Assembly: GCA_034231615.1 (NCBI GenBank)
Contig: CM067306.1
Span: forward strand, 36,624,071-36,688,070
Direction of reading: 5' to 3'
Length of the DNA stretch: 64,000 nucleotides
Origin: Meghimatium bilineatum
Taxonomy: Eukaryota > Mollusca > Gastropoda > Stylommatophora > Philomycidae
The notes below the pieces were generated by a model. That model did no database searches. It had not been told where the DNA came from and worked only from the letters and a program-made list of their open reading frames with translations. A program made the position numbers and the translations under genes. Shown here piece by piece: positions 11,936 through 22,774 of the stretch (position 1 is its first letter; every line of letters begins with the position of its first letter).

Positions 11936-12095
11936 CCCCCTTGTCTACGGGTTTGCATGACATAATCTACAAATGAATTCCATAACAAGAAGATTGAAAT
12001 TTACATGACATCCGTGACCACGGACAGTAAAGGCATGCGAGCAGTATCAAAAGAAACATTCATGCGTCTTGTATTATATTATTTCCGTGAAATCT

Positions 12096-12195
12096 ATTGG
12101 CAGGCAACACAAAGTATACATACAGTGAAACGCAAAGAAATAAGAATTGGCAGGCAACACAAAGTATACATACAGTGAAACGCAAAGAAATGCAA
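12096..12195. repeat. 50-bp direct duplication
   Basis: ATTGGCAGGCAACACAAAGT through CGCAAAGAAAT occurs twice, 50 bp apart (12096 and 12146), almost without change. Confidence 0.9.
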
Positions 12196-12419
12196 AGAGA
12201 AGTGCTTTATGTGTCTGATCCTTGTTGATGTTTTCTTAACAAGCTTTTCTAAGTGGGTCTTCATGGTAAGCCTCTGATAAAACTCAACTCTGAGGTGTCT
12301 TGGAATCTTTCAAATGCAAGTTTCTCACCACTTAATTTGACTTATTCCCACTTATCTTCTTTTATTTTTGTTTATGCTGAATAAGCTGTATAATTTTTTT
12401 ATCTTGAAAAATGAACCAT

Positions 12420-13100
12420 TTCAACTGATCCATTGTCCATTCTTTCTAAATCCTAATTGGTTTGAGTTTATGATCTTAGCACTTTCTGGCCATGAGTAAT
12501 GTCTCTCATTTATCATTCTTTCAGCGGTCTTTCCCATATATGATAATGGTTTGTATCTAGTTACTTCATTTGGGTTATATATTGATTTTAGGGTTGGGAC
12601 AATGTTTACTTTTCTTGAATCTCTTGGCAGCTTTCCTTCTCTCCAGGTCTTGTTAATGAGATAACAAATTATGGATCTGAGAGACCATTGATGATTTCAT
12701 TTGCAATCTTGTTAAGCCTGCAGTTTTTCCTTTCTTACATTTTTGAGGATAACTTGAGCTCAGAGAGTAAGAAGTCTCGTTCGAATACCTCACAGCTGAC
12801 AGTTGGTTGTCTCTCCAATGTTTTAGTAAAGTGTCTGAGTTGTCTTCGTTCTTTCTGGGTTGTTACTGGTTTACATTTGCAAAATATTTATTGAATGTCT
12901 CTGCTTTCTGTACTTCCCTTGTTAGTTTTGCACCCTTTTCTATAATAGGCCCTGGATTTTTTTTATTAATTTTACCCCAGAAAAGAAGTGTCTAGTTTTT
13001 TGCGACCAAGTTTCTATTTTTATTGTTTACTAAATAATTTTACTTTGATTGTGAGCCTATTATAATTTGCTTTGTTGGTTAGGGTTGGGCGTCTCTCTGC
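12420..13100 (-). pseudogene. jockey-like LINE relic, segment between endonuclease and RT
   Basis: On the reverse strand scattered frames read KLTREVQKAETFNKYFANVN and, further on, MGKTAE-like and INERLLMARKC-like segments. This is the order typical of the linker and start of reverse transcriptase in jockey-superclade LINEs (FN-x-YF, then KxxxPKxIxxxxNK, then GK). There are many stops and frame changes. It appears to be the continuation of the endonuclease piece at 14152-14700. SINE-A and element E separate the two. Confidence 0.45.
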
Positions 13101-13169
13101 CATGTCTTTTTTCTCTCTCTTCCAGAGCGGTTATTCTTTGTGTGCGTTCACTCTCTGATAATCATCATG

Positions 13170-13335
13170 ATAGTTTGTGTGCTTTCCGCCAGGGAGTTTT
13201 AAGGACATTCTGCTAGTTTACAGCATAGCTGCGATATTTGCACCTCGGTAGACCTGGCACATCTGTTTTCGTCATGCCTTTAATTTGGGTGGGCTTTCCT
13301 AGCTTGTGACAGCCTTCCTATCTGTTACTAAACGG
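13170..13335 (-). repeat. SINE-A 5' part
   Basis: AGTTTACAGCATAGCTGCGA through CCTGGCACATCTGTTTTCG corresponds to the region at 16590-16660 of the long SINE-A copy. It is diverged and lacks the GAA end. Confidence 0.4.
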
Positions 13336-13469
13336 CAAATGTGTGTCACCCACTTGTGACCTTGTACTTCCCTGAGTGGTAGTCTCTGAGAGGAGGCAAT
13401 AATCAGGGGTTTAGATTTGGGTTGACGACATCTATCTCACATGGTGTTCCACTGCTAGTGAACTCGTCT

Positions 13470-14145
13470 CACATAATTAGACATTCTGCTTGTGCCCTTC
13501 ATAGGTACTGAACCTTTTATCTCTGCGAGAATGCTTCCGGTATAAGAAAGCTTTGACAGTAGAGTTGGGCATGGGTTTGTTCGCCTGTTTAGTCACGGCG
13601 TCATTCAATGACATTGTGAACTCCTCGTCTGAGTCTCTACACATATTTACAAGCATCAGGGACTAGAAGAGTGTTCTCAAGCTGAACAAAACTTTAGTTC
13701 CGATTTCCTTGTAACATTTTCCTGTCCTATTTGCATGTGGCACTGTGCTGCTCTCCCATTGTACTCAACGTTATCCTTATGGAGATTAGTGTATGACTCT
13801 CAGTATTGGTCATGATATCTACCCATCGTGACATTTGCATTGGCCACCCCTCCCATGCTCCAGCCGGACTGTCTTGCATCGCTGTGTGTCAAGAGTGTTG
13901 CTGTATGTATTAGTGCAGAAGTGTCAGATATATTGCTTGTCTTTTTGCAATAAATTCTCATTCCATCTGCTGCCTCCACATTCATGGACACGATCCCCAA
14001 AAGTGTTGGCCAGGAACACAGGACGAACAGTTTTATTTGTTTCGGTAGTGCACTACGAAGAGGTACTTTTGAGATCTTGGTTATCTGGTAACCCTGGGAC
14101 TGCATGTGAGCAATGCGGCACCCTTCACACCCCCGAGTGGTTTTA
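13470..14145 (-). mobile_element. unclassified repeat, element E copy 1
   Basis: Reading the minus strand, the block CAGGGTTACCAGATAACCAA is followed by TTTGGGGATCGTGTCC, then TGTGGAGGCAGCAGATGG, then a unit with CCCAACTCTACTGTCAA and AAAGGTTCAGTACCT. The same blocks in the same order occur on the plus strand at 26090-27110, so this is a mobile or dispersed element. A 133-codon reverse frame (13800-14201) runs through it. Both copies can be read as a conserved FGDRVxECGGSRW-like segment, so the family may once have been coding. I do not recognise it. Confidence 0.5.
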
Positions 14146-14151
14146 AATCCT

Positions 14152-14700
14152 CTATTCCATAAGTGTTTTAATTTTTTTAAATCCTCTGGATTTAGTTGCA
14201 TCTAAAAATATTTCTGCTGATATTTTGCTGTACACCTTGCCAATATCCACTGTTACATTGATTTTCTGAAATTTCTGTCTTACTAAATCTTTGAAAGATC
14301 TCCCAGCTTCCTTTCTGTAGTTCCATGATGGCTTCTCCACAGGCATAGTCTGATCTGTTGTTACTCCTCTAGCAAGATGAAGCAGGTGAAGAAGTTAGTG
14401 GACTGCTAGTATTCTGAAGTGGAATAAATGTGGTAATGTCAATAAGTTCCTAAATAGCTATTCCTGTTTGGTGTTTTATTTGTATAGCCCCCATAGAGGT
14501 GAATGCCTGTTTAAATCACCAGCAATAGTTCTTCTCAGATGTACAGGTTGGACAAGTTTTTTTAGTGTGATGGGGTCTAATGTGGGTTATAGATATTATT
14601 TATTTTTTAGTGGCTTACCATCTCCCTCCAAATGTTCACTGTCTGTAAGTCTGTTTCGTCACTTGTTTCAATTTTGGAAACTACAGCTGTGTGTCATTCT
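14152..14700 (-). pseudogene. jockey-like LINE relic, endonuclease end
   Basis: The reverse strand at 14487-14526 reads IAGDLNRHSPLWG, the conserved GD(L/F)N-x-HS segment of the exonuclease-endonuclease-phosphatase (EEP) endonuclease of non-LTR retrotransposons. Downstream, the frame at 14152-14346 starts MPVEKPSWNYRKEAGRSFKD, matching the KPxWNYxKAxW region that follows the endonuclease. Frames are broken and neither the start nor the rest is intact. Its probable continuation is at 12420-13100. Confidence 0.55.
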
Positions 14701-14709
14701 GGATTAGTG

Positions 14710-15175
14710 TAATTAATTCCTGACATTTTTTACACTTACACACATTATGCAGTGTATGCATGTGACATGAATAGGGAATCTTTTAGTAGCATTTGTCCCC
14801 TGTTATTATTGCACTTGTATTTTTAAGGTCCAGGAGTAGATTAGTAAGTTATAGTTATTTATTTTTGATTGATTCCTGAGATGTTTATTTGTAGGATGTG
14901 CAGTGTGTCTGGGTTGCGAGGTTTAGCTGTAGCATACTGCCCTCTCCAGGTGCAGAGGAACAGTGTGAACCTTGGTAACTGAGGCAGCACCTGAGCTCAT
15001 ATAAGGTTTGTTGTCTCAAATGCATGGTTAGGTTTGGGAGATTTATGGACTTCTGATAAAAAATGGTGTTGGAAATGAATGTGTTTTCTTTGTGTACTAT
15101 TCGTTAAACGAATTTCCTCCTGAAAGCAAACTATAGGAGTCATGTGCCTAGAATAATGCTTCAAGAAAAGTGCCA
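14710..15175. other. intergenic, nothing recognised
   Basis: Mixed sequence, possibly the decayed 5' end of the preceding LINE. No motif seen. Confidence 0.35.
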
Positions 15176-15179
15176 AGAT

Positions 15180-15494
15180 GAGCTGGAGGCAACTGAGATG
15201 TGATTTTTAAGAAGAATGAATAAAACTAATATAGAAGTTCTCAGAGATACTAGAGTAAAACAACAAATTATAGTGAAACAATCAAGATTTTTAGGGCATG
15301 TTATGAGTAAAGTAAAACTTGAACATTTAGTAACCACCGGAAAGATTAAGGGAAGAAGAGACAAAGAGAGAAATTTCTGGATGGTTTGTCACTGTGGCAC
15401 AAAAAGAAGTCACCAGCTGAACTTATTAACAACACAAGCGACTGAGTTCTGGAGAAGCATTATTGCCTACTCGGCATGGCATTTGAATGATTGA
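15180..15494 (+). pseudogene. LINE 3'-end relic
   Basis: The frame reads MNKTNIEVLRDTRVKQQ, then FLGHVMSKVKLEHLVTTGK and finally TEFWRSIIAYSAWHLND. Its blocks match the minus-strand element at 18370-18850 (TNVEVLKEL, FFGHFMRHAGLEN, ELWRAMTAYATRHGT). Only the C-terminal ~90 residues are present, consistent with 5' truncation at insertion. The end lies beside ATTGATTTA, like the other tails of this family. Confidence 0.7.
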
Positions 15495-15499
15495 TTTAT

Positions 15500-15779
15500 G
15501 AATGCATGATTGGTCCCAGAAGGGAGACATTCCAGTTCAGCAGTATGTTAGGATTTTCAGGAGCATAGAGTATACATCTGGGATAACTTGGTCATCATTC
15601 TACTGTCAGCTCTGTAAACCAATCTGCAGCGATGGTATATCTGATTTTTCCTGCCACCCAGGAGACAAGCACAAAGGAGCAGGTGCACCTGGATGATAGT
15701 GGCTGGAAATTCATGTCAACATCCTTTTTCTGTAGGCGGAACATCCGGCCCAGACTGTACACTTTTATCCATCCCCTGA
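15500..15779. other. possible 5' part of the next RNase H relic
   Basis: Short open frames (15502-15696, 15632-15889) without a definite motif. They precede an RNase H relic and may be its decayed N-terminal part. Confidence 0.3.
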
Positions 15780-16290
15780 TGACCTGGTGTTATAATACAT
15801 CATCATACCATAAGTGCATACTAAGTAACTCAATGAATATGATTCAGAAAATCAACACAGGTGATGTACGTAGGGGATTGGTGGAGTAATTAAAGAGAGC
15901 TAAAATGTGGGCATCACTACGAAAACCCACACTTATCTTTGTCCCTGGACAAGTGGGTGTGGAGGGAAATGAATGGGCCAACTTATTATGCCACCATAAC
16001 AGATGGCAATCTATGGACCAAGCAGACATACTCATTGCTCTTCATGAGTCTGCACGTTCAGATGATTTTGAGATGAATGAGCATGAGTCAATATCGAGAA
16101 TGCATGAATTGGGAATGAGGATGGACGTGGCTCATAGAGACCACGTGACAAAGATTTTATTTTAAAATCAGTGGACCAACATAGAACCGGATCCAAGAGA
16201 TTTACTGAAGCGTAGATCTGAGCACCTATGGATATGTCCGGTGTGTGAAGAGGATAATCAACATATCTAATACATATGATACATCAACTT
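15780..16290 (+). pseudogene. RNase H relic of a retroelement (copy 2)
   Basis: Begins with CILSNSMNMIQKINTGDVR, the helix around the third catalytic region (normally TDSxxxL). A stop follows, then LIFVPGQVGVEGNEWANLL, the conserved PGHxGxxGNExAD segment with H changed to Q and D to N. The family-specific tail is well kept here: SMDQADILIALHE, SRMHELGMRM, NQWTN and finally EHLWICPVCEEDN near 16220-16260. The C-x2-C tail could be a zinc-knuckle-like motif. Stops and substituted active-site residues make it inactive. A long SINE-A copy follows. Confidence 0.75.
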
Positions 16291-16305
16291 CTTGGTGACC
16301 TAGTA

Positions 16306-16410
16306 CAGCAGAATCCCTTTATAGAACATCCTTTTATAACAGATTTCTCTATTTAATGACACTTTTCAAAATACAAAATTATATTTATTCTTTCTGTAGT
16401 GTATATAGTG
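16306..16410. mobile_element. pogo/Tigger-like MITE, truncated
   Basis: CAGCAGAATCCCTTTATAGA after a TA resembles the CAGTGGAATCC terminal motif of the MITEs at 17445, 19218 and 22571. Internal ATACAAAATTATATTTATTC also matches. No matching right end was found. Confidence 0.4.
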
Positions 16411-16504
16411 CATTTATTGATTCATGACAACCAAGTTGTTCTGTCATGTGACTCATTCTTTTCCTTAACATTCACTTTTCTTTCACTGCATTTTTTTTAT
16501 GTCA

Positions 16505-16800
16505 GAGGAGTAATTCTTCTTCTGCATGCATTCTCAAACTCCTGCAGATTAGCAGGATGTAGTCCGGAGAATGGAATGTGTTGTGTCATGGTTTACAGCA
16601 TTGCTGCTATATCTGCACCTTTGGGTCTGACACATCCAACTTCAGCATGGCTTTGGGTCACTGACCCTATATGGGATGGGGCAGCCAACTCCATCCCATA
16701 ACCTGCTTAGTTGCCTTTTATGACATGCGTGGAAGGTAAACAGTGTTGCTATCCTTTGCTCCCCTTTCGGGCCCCAGCAACACACGGGCGTCAGAGTAAT
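16505..16800 (-). repeat. SINE-A, longest copy
   Basis: In element orientation it starts near GCCCGAAAGGGGAGCAAAGG and runs through ACTGTTTACCTTCCACGCAT, GGTCAGTGACCCAAAGCC and CATTCTCCGGACTACATCCT. It finishes with GAGTTTGAGAATGCATGCAG and AGAAGAAG. It shows that the shorter copies are truncated and that the family is about 300 bp long. 63560-63770 carries its 5' half. Confidence 0.65.
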
Positions 16801-16827
16801 AATACTAATAATAAGACCCATAACTCA

Positions 16828-17015
16828 TCAGGAATGTAGGGGTGCTACACTGGATACATCAGGGTAATAGGGATGCCACACTGGATACATCAGGGTAATA
16901 GGGGTGCTACACTGGATACATCAGGGTAATAGGGGTGCTACACTGGATACATCATGATAATAGGGATGCCACACTGGATACATCAGGGTAATAGGGGTGC
17001 CACACTGGATACAAC
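16828..17015. repeat. 31-bp minisatellite, about 6 units
   Basis: ACTGGATACATCAGGGTAAT plus AGGGGTGCTAC repeats every 31 bp (for example at 16861, 16892, 16923, 16954, 16985). The array starts directly at the end of the antisense LINE tail next to it. It may have grown from that tail. Confidence 0.9.
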
Positions 17016-17241
17016 AGCACAAAAAAGCTCTCCTAACAACTCTATCCTCAGCTATATGGAGGAGTGTAGAAAAATCATGCCCAGACGATTCCTTGATGTT
17101 ATCAATCCATGATTTTCTCTGTACTCCTATCTTTCGACCCTCAACTGTTCTTTGCAAAATTATTGTAGAAAGTGAGTATTGTGAATTGATATTTCGGTAG
17201 CCAACCAAGTGCCAACTGTTTATATTCATATCAGTCATCAA
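17016..17241 (-). pseudogene. LINE C-terminal relic
   Basis: The reverse frame contains VEGRKIGVQRKSWIDNIKES, then HDFSTLLHIAEDRVVRRAF. This is the R-G-R-x-R-x-x-W-x-D-N-I-K-E ... L-x-x-A-x-D-R-x-x-W-R tail common to many invertebrate LINE proteins. Only this tail is present, and its end merges into the 31-bp array. Confidence 0.6.
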
Positions 17242-17444
17242 TTATACAGGAACCCATTATTGATGAGATATGATATTGGCAGGAACCAGAACAAATCAAT
17301 ATGAGATACTATTAATGGGAATTGGACATCTGTGTTCAGATCAATAGAGCCAGAATGCTACAAAAGGGTCAAGCATTACCATTACTAGCATTCAGATTAG
17401 TGAAAGCGGGATTAGTGTACAGTAGTTGCAATGCTGGCTAAATA

Positions 17445-17606
17445 CAGTGGAATCCCATTATAACAACTTGTTCCAGACCAACAAAATATGTATGTAATAA
17501 CAGATATTGGTTATATACAGCACAAACAATATAGACTAAATATAATTTGGGATTTGGAAAAGTGTTGTTATATAGGGAAATTGATGATAAAAGAGGAATT
17601 CCACTG
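17445..17606. mobile_element. pogo/Tigger-like MITE, 162 bp
   Basis: Flanked by TA on both sides (17443-17444, 17607-17608). The left end CAGTGGAATCCCATTATAAC and right end GGAATTCCACTG are inverted. The interior is AT-rich and noncoding. CAGTGGAA.. termini and TA target duplications are features of pogo/Tigger elements of the Tc1/mariner superfamily. Confidence 0.75.
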
Positions 17607-17609
17607 TAT

Positions 17610-18365
17610 CTATATATTGCTATGGATTTACCATTCAGTGTAATTGGTAAAACACTGAACATATATCACCACCAAAGTTGGGCTGAGACAATGCATCTCC
17701 AATCTCTGGACAGACATCATCCAGCTAGAAATCTAATCCTGCTACAAGAAAGATCTGGCGTAAGTTGAGAACAAGCACAAAAAATAAATGTGGAAACCAA
17801 ACTTATTTTCAGTAACCACAGTTACAATCATGAGTCTGTCAACAATATTTTAAGTGAAGATCATTCAGTTTAAAACAAAACTTTATTGAAATCATATTAG
17901 AAAAATACATAGCAAAAAATCTGATGAAATAAATAAACATTGGAATTAATTTCAAATACTGAGGAACACACTGTGTTCATATTGATAATCACAAATCCAT
18001 GAAGACAAAAAACCACTATAACTGGAATATCTGGGTTTTTTATAGGCATGATCATCATCTGGTTTCTTGCATGTTGCAGATCATTAATTCTGCTGTGGTG
18101 CAAATCTATTTTATTTAATTGTATTACAAATTTGTTTAGTAGGACAAACATCAGTAGACTTCGGCTAGTAGACATGTATGTTCAGATGCGTATTCTTCTA
18201 AATGATCTCAGCAGTAGTCAAATACACTGTAGCAGAGCCTGTCTTATTTGTATGAATCTAAACATTGACCTAAGAAAAAAATATTTTATCAAGATAGCAA
18301 CTTTTCATCCTACTCTTTGATTGATTCCTGAACTGATGTGCACAAATCCCAGGTGATCATTATTG
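17610..18365. other. intergenic, nothing recognised
   Basis: Short frames only on both strands. No motif, repeat border or splice-like exon stood out. Confidence 0.4.
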
Positions 18366-18369
18366 TGTC

Positions 18370-18850
18370 ATCATCAGGTGCCATGCCGGGTGGCATAGGC
18401 GGTCATGGCTCTCCACAGCTCTCTGTCCACAGTATTATGTATCAAAGTCGTTGTTGTTTCTTTGCCGTGCCAGGTTGTCAAACTGTCTAATATTTTCTCA
18501 CGTTGTCGCCCTCTGTCTCTGGTGCCTTCAATCTTGCCTGTTGTGATTATGTTCTCTAAACCTGCATGTCTCATGAAGTGGCCAAAAAAAGAAGATTGCC
18601 TTTTTCTTATATTGTTGATTAAGGTCCGTTTCGCATTTAACTCTTTTAACACCTCTACATTAGTTTTTCTGGCAGTCCATGGTATTCTCAGCATTCTTCT
18701 GTAGAACCACATCTCTGTTGCCTCCAATCTCCCACTTTCCAGTTTGTTTATTGTCCAAGACTCGCACCCATATGTTAGTATAGGGGTTATATAGCACTGC
18801 ATTATTGTGTAGGACTCTTTAACAACACCATACTTTCTTTTTATAGTTAA
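18370..18850 (-). pseudogene. LINE 3'-end, C-terminal domain (5' truncated)
   Basis: An open frame of 142 codons (18374-18802) reads ITPILTYGCESWTINKLE, EMWFYRRMLRIPWTARKTN, FFGHFMRHAGLEN and RELWRAMTAYATRHGT. This is the region downstream of the reverse transcriptase fingers/palm in a widespread invertebrate LINE family. The copies at 15180, 47340, 50578, 62750 and 27680-28860 appear to belong to it. The frame is uninterrupted but the RT active site is absent, so it cannot function alone. It ends with the CATGG(A/C)AC...GATGATGA tail. Confidence 0.75.
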
Positions 18851-18859
18851 TAATTACTT

Positions 18860-19215
18860 CCCTGAATAGTCTCATTGGGGACTCAAACTCAATACATTCA
18901 GGGTAAGAGGTCAGTGCTGAACTTAATTATCAGGGCAGTTCCCTTATAGTGATAGGTCAAATATTTATAATTATTAAGTCAGTCTTTTTTGGATGGCAGA
19001 GACACTAAGTGATCATAGAGTTATGCAGGAAAATAAAACAACACACAACACCAAAGGGAATAAATATAGGTATTCTGTGACTCTTAGGCCTATGTGTACT
19101 GTCACTAGTCTATATGCTGTCACTGTTGGCCTTTGAGCTGTCACAAGCATGTGCACAGAAGTGATTTAATTTATTATAAAATAATTTATATATTAATTTA
19201 TGCATTTAATAGATA
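18860..19215. other. intergenic, nothing recognised
   Basis: AT-rich, no features seen up to the MITE border at 19218. Confidence 0.4.
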
Positions 19216-19267
19216 TACAGAGGAATCCTTCTACGGCATATTCTGTTACAACAAATTTTCCTATATA

Positions 19268-20336
19268 CGAGGCGTGTTCAAATGAAAACGGGACTTGTGG
19301 ATTTATTTAAAAAGTATCATACGCAATTTAATATTTTCAACGGAATTGAACAAAGCAACCACTTGTGAATAAGAATGCACCTGGGTTCATCAGAAAAAAT
19401 CTCCGTATGCATTTAGGCAAGCATCCCACTGTTTAGGTAGACGTCGAATGCCGTCCGAGAAAAAGTTGCGTGGCTGTTCTCTGAACCATGTGGTCACCGC
19501 TGTCTTCACGTCTGCGTTGCTGTTGAATCGCTGTCCCTTTAGTGCTTTCTTCAACGGTCCGAACAAATGGAAATCTGCAGAAACCTGTGTCTTGAATTTT
19601 TTGGGTTTTGGTGAACCTGGATGTTTCCATTGCATGCTGTCAATTTTGCTGCTCGGTTCATAGTGGTGGCACCACGATTCATCACCTGCCACAATGCTCA
19701 ACAGAAATGCATCACCCTCTGCCCTGTAACGCATCAGGTGGTTCAAACTCCACCCCATCCGTTCTTCCTTATGGTGGTCAGTCAACATCCGTGGGACCCA
19801 CTGTGAACACACCTTCCGATTGTTCAATTTCTTCCGAACAACCATGTGGGCTGTCCCAATTGACATATGGAATTCTTCTGCAAGCGAACGAATGCTCCGA
19901 CGACGGTCAGTCAGTACTGCTTTATCAAGCACGGCTATGGCTTCTTCTGTTGCAACAATATGCGCCTGACCTGGCCGTGCAAGATCTGCCGTTAACTCAC
20001 GTCCGTCTTTAAACATACGCACCCACTCCATCACTCTGGTCCTCGACAAACATTTGTCACCATATGCTGCCTTCATTCTCCGATGAATGTCTACTGCTTG
20101 ACATCCTTCAAATGAAAGAAACTGGATCACAGCACGCTGATTCACTTTGGACGGGTTCGGAATCACACCCGCCATATTGTTAACAGTCTTCTGCAGCACA
20201 TATGCATGCTGGGAAGATGAACACGTGACCGTATGTAAATTATTGGATACTCATTACTAGTGCAAAATGTCATCAATATCAGTGCGCTCTATCACGCGTG
20301 GTGTAACAAGTCCCGTTTTCATTTGAACACGCCTCG
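19268..20336 (-). mobile_element. mariner element, 1069 bp, perfect 31-bp TIRs
   Basis: The left end 19268-19298 begins CGAGGCGTGTTCAAATGAAA. It is the exact reverse complement of 20306-20336, over 31 bp without a mismatch. A TA dinucleotide flanks each side (19266-19267, 20337-20338), the target duplication of Tc1/mariner elements. It is shorter than the usual ~1.3 kb because the transposase has an internal deletion. Intact TIRs mean it could still be mobilised in trans by a related transposase. Confidence 0.95.
19390..20199 (-). pseudogene. mariner transposase, internally deleted
   Basis: A 269-codon uninterrupted frame encodes a transposase that would cut and paste the element in the nucleus. 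The N-terminal half is a complete-looking helix-turn-helix DNA-binding region: QRAVIQFLSFEGCQAVDIHR, SLAEEFHMSIGTAH, then the family motif WVPRML. The catalytic core starts normally with GDESW (first Asp, ~residue 173). After SPKPKKFKTQ it jumps straight to ADFHLFGPLKKAL, which holds the third Asp. The stretch with the second catalytic Asp (the HDN motif) and about 70-75 residues is missing compared with the usual ~345. The deletion keeps the frame. The protein should still bind the TIRs but cannot catalyse, and it might act as a repressor. The ATG at 20199 precedes the PNPSKVNQRAVIQFL domain start; a second in-frame Met follows nine codons later. Confidence 0.9.
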
Positions 20337-20658
20337 TAGCAACACTTTTGAAAATACCCAATTATATTTTATATTCTTTGTACTATATATGGTGAATTGG
20401 TGTTGTTATATATACATATTTTGTCAGTCCACACCAAGTTGTTATAACAGAATTCCACTGTATCAGTCTTGACTACCCTTTTTTTTTTTATTTGATCCAA
20501 ATTATTGAGAAGAATAACCAATTTATATTTGTTGATCAAAATATGATGTCAAAATAGGCCTATCCTGCTGGACCTTGAAATATGTCCTTTGCAACTTAAT
20601 ATTCTCCCCATCTACACAGCTTCAAAGATTATATGATAGTAAGAATTATTATGTCAAC

Positions 20659-20828
20659 ATTGCCATGTTTTATGTAAGTTATTTCACATACACACAAATA
20701 CATTGCCATGTTTTATGTACGTTATTTCACATACACACAAATACATTGCCATGTTTTATGTAAGTTATTGCACATACACACAAATACATTGCCATGTTTT
20801 ATTAAGTTATTGCACATACACACATATA
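20659..20828. repeat. 43-bp minisatellite, 4 units
   Basis: ATTGCCATGTTTTATGTAAG plus TTATTTCACATACACACAAATAC is repeated at about 20659, 20702, 20745 and 20788. Confidence 0.9.
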
Positions 20829-21022
20829 CTGATACAATTATGAAGTTAATTATATTAAAAAAACATTTTAAATGTGAGACAAATGCTAATGATATTGTCT
20901 GAATGAGTCATAATTCATCAAAATAATGGTATATATAATGATAATAATACTTGGAAAGTGTTGTTTTATCAAGGAATGCATATGTTTTAATAGCATATGG
21001 TCAATTAATGCAATGACAAACA

Positions 21023-22157
21023 TCTTTACACTTAGACAACTAACAGAAAGAGCCACAGAAAACAACAAAGAATTATATATCGCATTCGTAGACCAAGAAA
21101 AGGCATTCGACAGAGTAGACAGACAACAACTATGGAAAACACTATCATTATACGGAGTACCAGAACATTTAATCAACATATGCAAGGGCATTTATGCAAA
21201 TAGCCAATGTGCAGTAAGAACAAATGCAGGTGTGTCCAATAAGTTCCAAATTCAATCAGGAGTTCGCCAGGGGTGTGTCCTATCCCCTCTACTTTTTATA
21301 ACATATATTGACCACATCTGTAAACTAACAAGTACCAACGAAGAGATAACATAAAAGACAAATTGAACGAACTACTCTTTGCAGACGACCAAGTACTAAT
21401 AGCAACATCAGAAGAACAATTGCAAGACCATATGAACAGACTTCACACAACATGTCAAAAATTCAACATGAAGATCAATATTGAAAAGACCGAAATAATG
21501 GCAATAGCAAAGAAAGAAAGAAATATCACTATCTCCATCGATGATAAACACCTTAAACAAGTAAATGAGTTCACTTACTTAGGAAGCATTATATCGAGTG
21601 AAGGGAAAACAAGTAAAGAGATACAAAATAGATGCAACAAAACATACCAGATCCTAGGACAGATGACACGCATTTTCAAGAACAAAAATGTCAATATAGA
21701 CACTAAAGTTGCATTATACAAGACTATTATTATTCCATCACTATGCTACCAGAGCCAAACCTGGACAATAACAGCACAAGACAAAAGAAAAATAGTGACA
21801 ACAGAAATGACATGTCTACGAAGAATACTCGGAGTGTCATTAAGAGATAGAATTAGAAACGATAACATCAGACAGATAACCAAAACAATACCAGTATTGG
21901 AACACATCAAGACAGCAGATCAAGTGGTTTTCACACGATTTCAGACTACCGACATATAGCATGCCACAAATGGCCATGACACATAGACATAACGGTTATA
22001 AAGCCAAAGGCAGACCATGTAAAAGATGGATCACAGAAATCAAAGAAGCCACAGGAACAAGCTTACAAACAGCGCACAAGAAGACCATCTCCAGAGAACT
22101 CTTCCACCCCTGACGCTGCAAGGCAAACAAGGGACACAGCGTATAGATAGATAGATA
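21023..22157 (+). pseudogene. 5'-truncated LINE with reverse transcriptase (copy L1)
   Basis: Starts inside the RT domain at FTLRQLTERATENN. Frame 1 (to 21354) has YIAFVDQEKAFDRVDRQQLW (RT block with the first catalytic Asp) and SGVRQGCVLSPLLF. A one-base shift near 21345 leads to frame 2 with NELLFADDQVLIA (catalytic FADD), NEFTYLGSIISSEGKTSKEI and LCYQSQTWTITAQDKRKI. A second shift near 21930 leads to the C-terminal tail KAKGRPCKRWITEIKEATG. It ends in a GATAGATAGATAGA simple repeat. GACAAACA occurs at 21015-21022 and 22158-22165, a possible 8-bp target duplication. The element at 59144-60554 is the same or a sister family. The YLGSxISxDG...QTW order fits an RTE/jockey-type LINE. The clade is not settled here. 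Confidence 0.85.
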
Positions 22158-22165
22158 GACAAACA

Positions 22166-22570
22166 GAGAGGTGACAAGGTCAACAGCTAAATCTATAAGC
22201 TACTCTACTACTTTCAAACACAAGTATGGACTAATTTTCAATTGTAAATACTAGACTACAACTAGATAACCTTCTCTCTGTATGTAGACTACAATAAAAT
22301 GATGTTGGGGTCTATTAAGGTTAATCTTGAATGTTTGCATTTTTATCTAAATATTGAGAGTGGCAACCAATTATTTAGATATGGAGGCTTATTTTATTTT
22401 GACATTCCGTTTCTAGTTGTTTTATTTCCTTCTCATTAATCCAGAAAAATTCAGTCATAAAATTCAAAATAGTTGAGAATTAATGTCCAATACACTGTAT
22501 TCTCCTGTTATTGATGAAAGAGAGAGAAAGCACATTTGATTCAGTTGACAATTAAAGCTCATTTAAATTA
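22166..22570. other. intergenic, nothing recognised
   Basis: AT-rich; no feature seen between the LINE tail and the MITE. Confidence 0.4.
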
Positions 22571-22774
22571 CAGTGGAATCCTGTTATAACAACTTGTTGT
22601 AACAACAAAAGATGTCTATAATAACAAATTCGCTATATGCAGTAAACAAAATATAGAATAAATATGGTTGGGGGTTAGATAAGTCTTTGTTATTATTAAA
22701 TAACAAAAACATATAACTGTTGTTATATAGAGAAATTAGTTATAAAATAATGCACCATAGATGGATTTCACTGC
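22571..22774. mobile_element. pogo/Tigger-like MITE, 204 bp
   Basis: Begins CAGTGGAATCCTGTTATAAC after a TA and ends near GATGGATTTCACTG, the degraded inverted end. Its interior (GGGTTAGATAAGTCTTTGTT) is related to that of 17445-17606. Confidence 0.65.

Larger units (their letters stand above)
19218..20460. mobile_element. pogo-like MITE interrupted by a mariner
   Basis: The left part (19218-19267) starts CAGAGGAATCC after a TA. The right part (20337-20460) ends GTTATAACAGAATTCCACTG before a TA. Without the mariner the two parts make a MITE of about 170 bp, like those at 17445 and 22571. The mariner entered at a TA inside it, so the MITE is older. Confidence 0.75.

Noticed and set aside
19608..20012. 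134-codon plus frame over the mariner
   Set aside because: Antisense shadow of the transposase.
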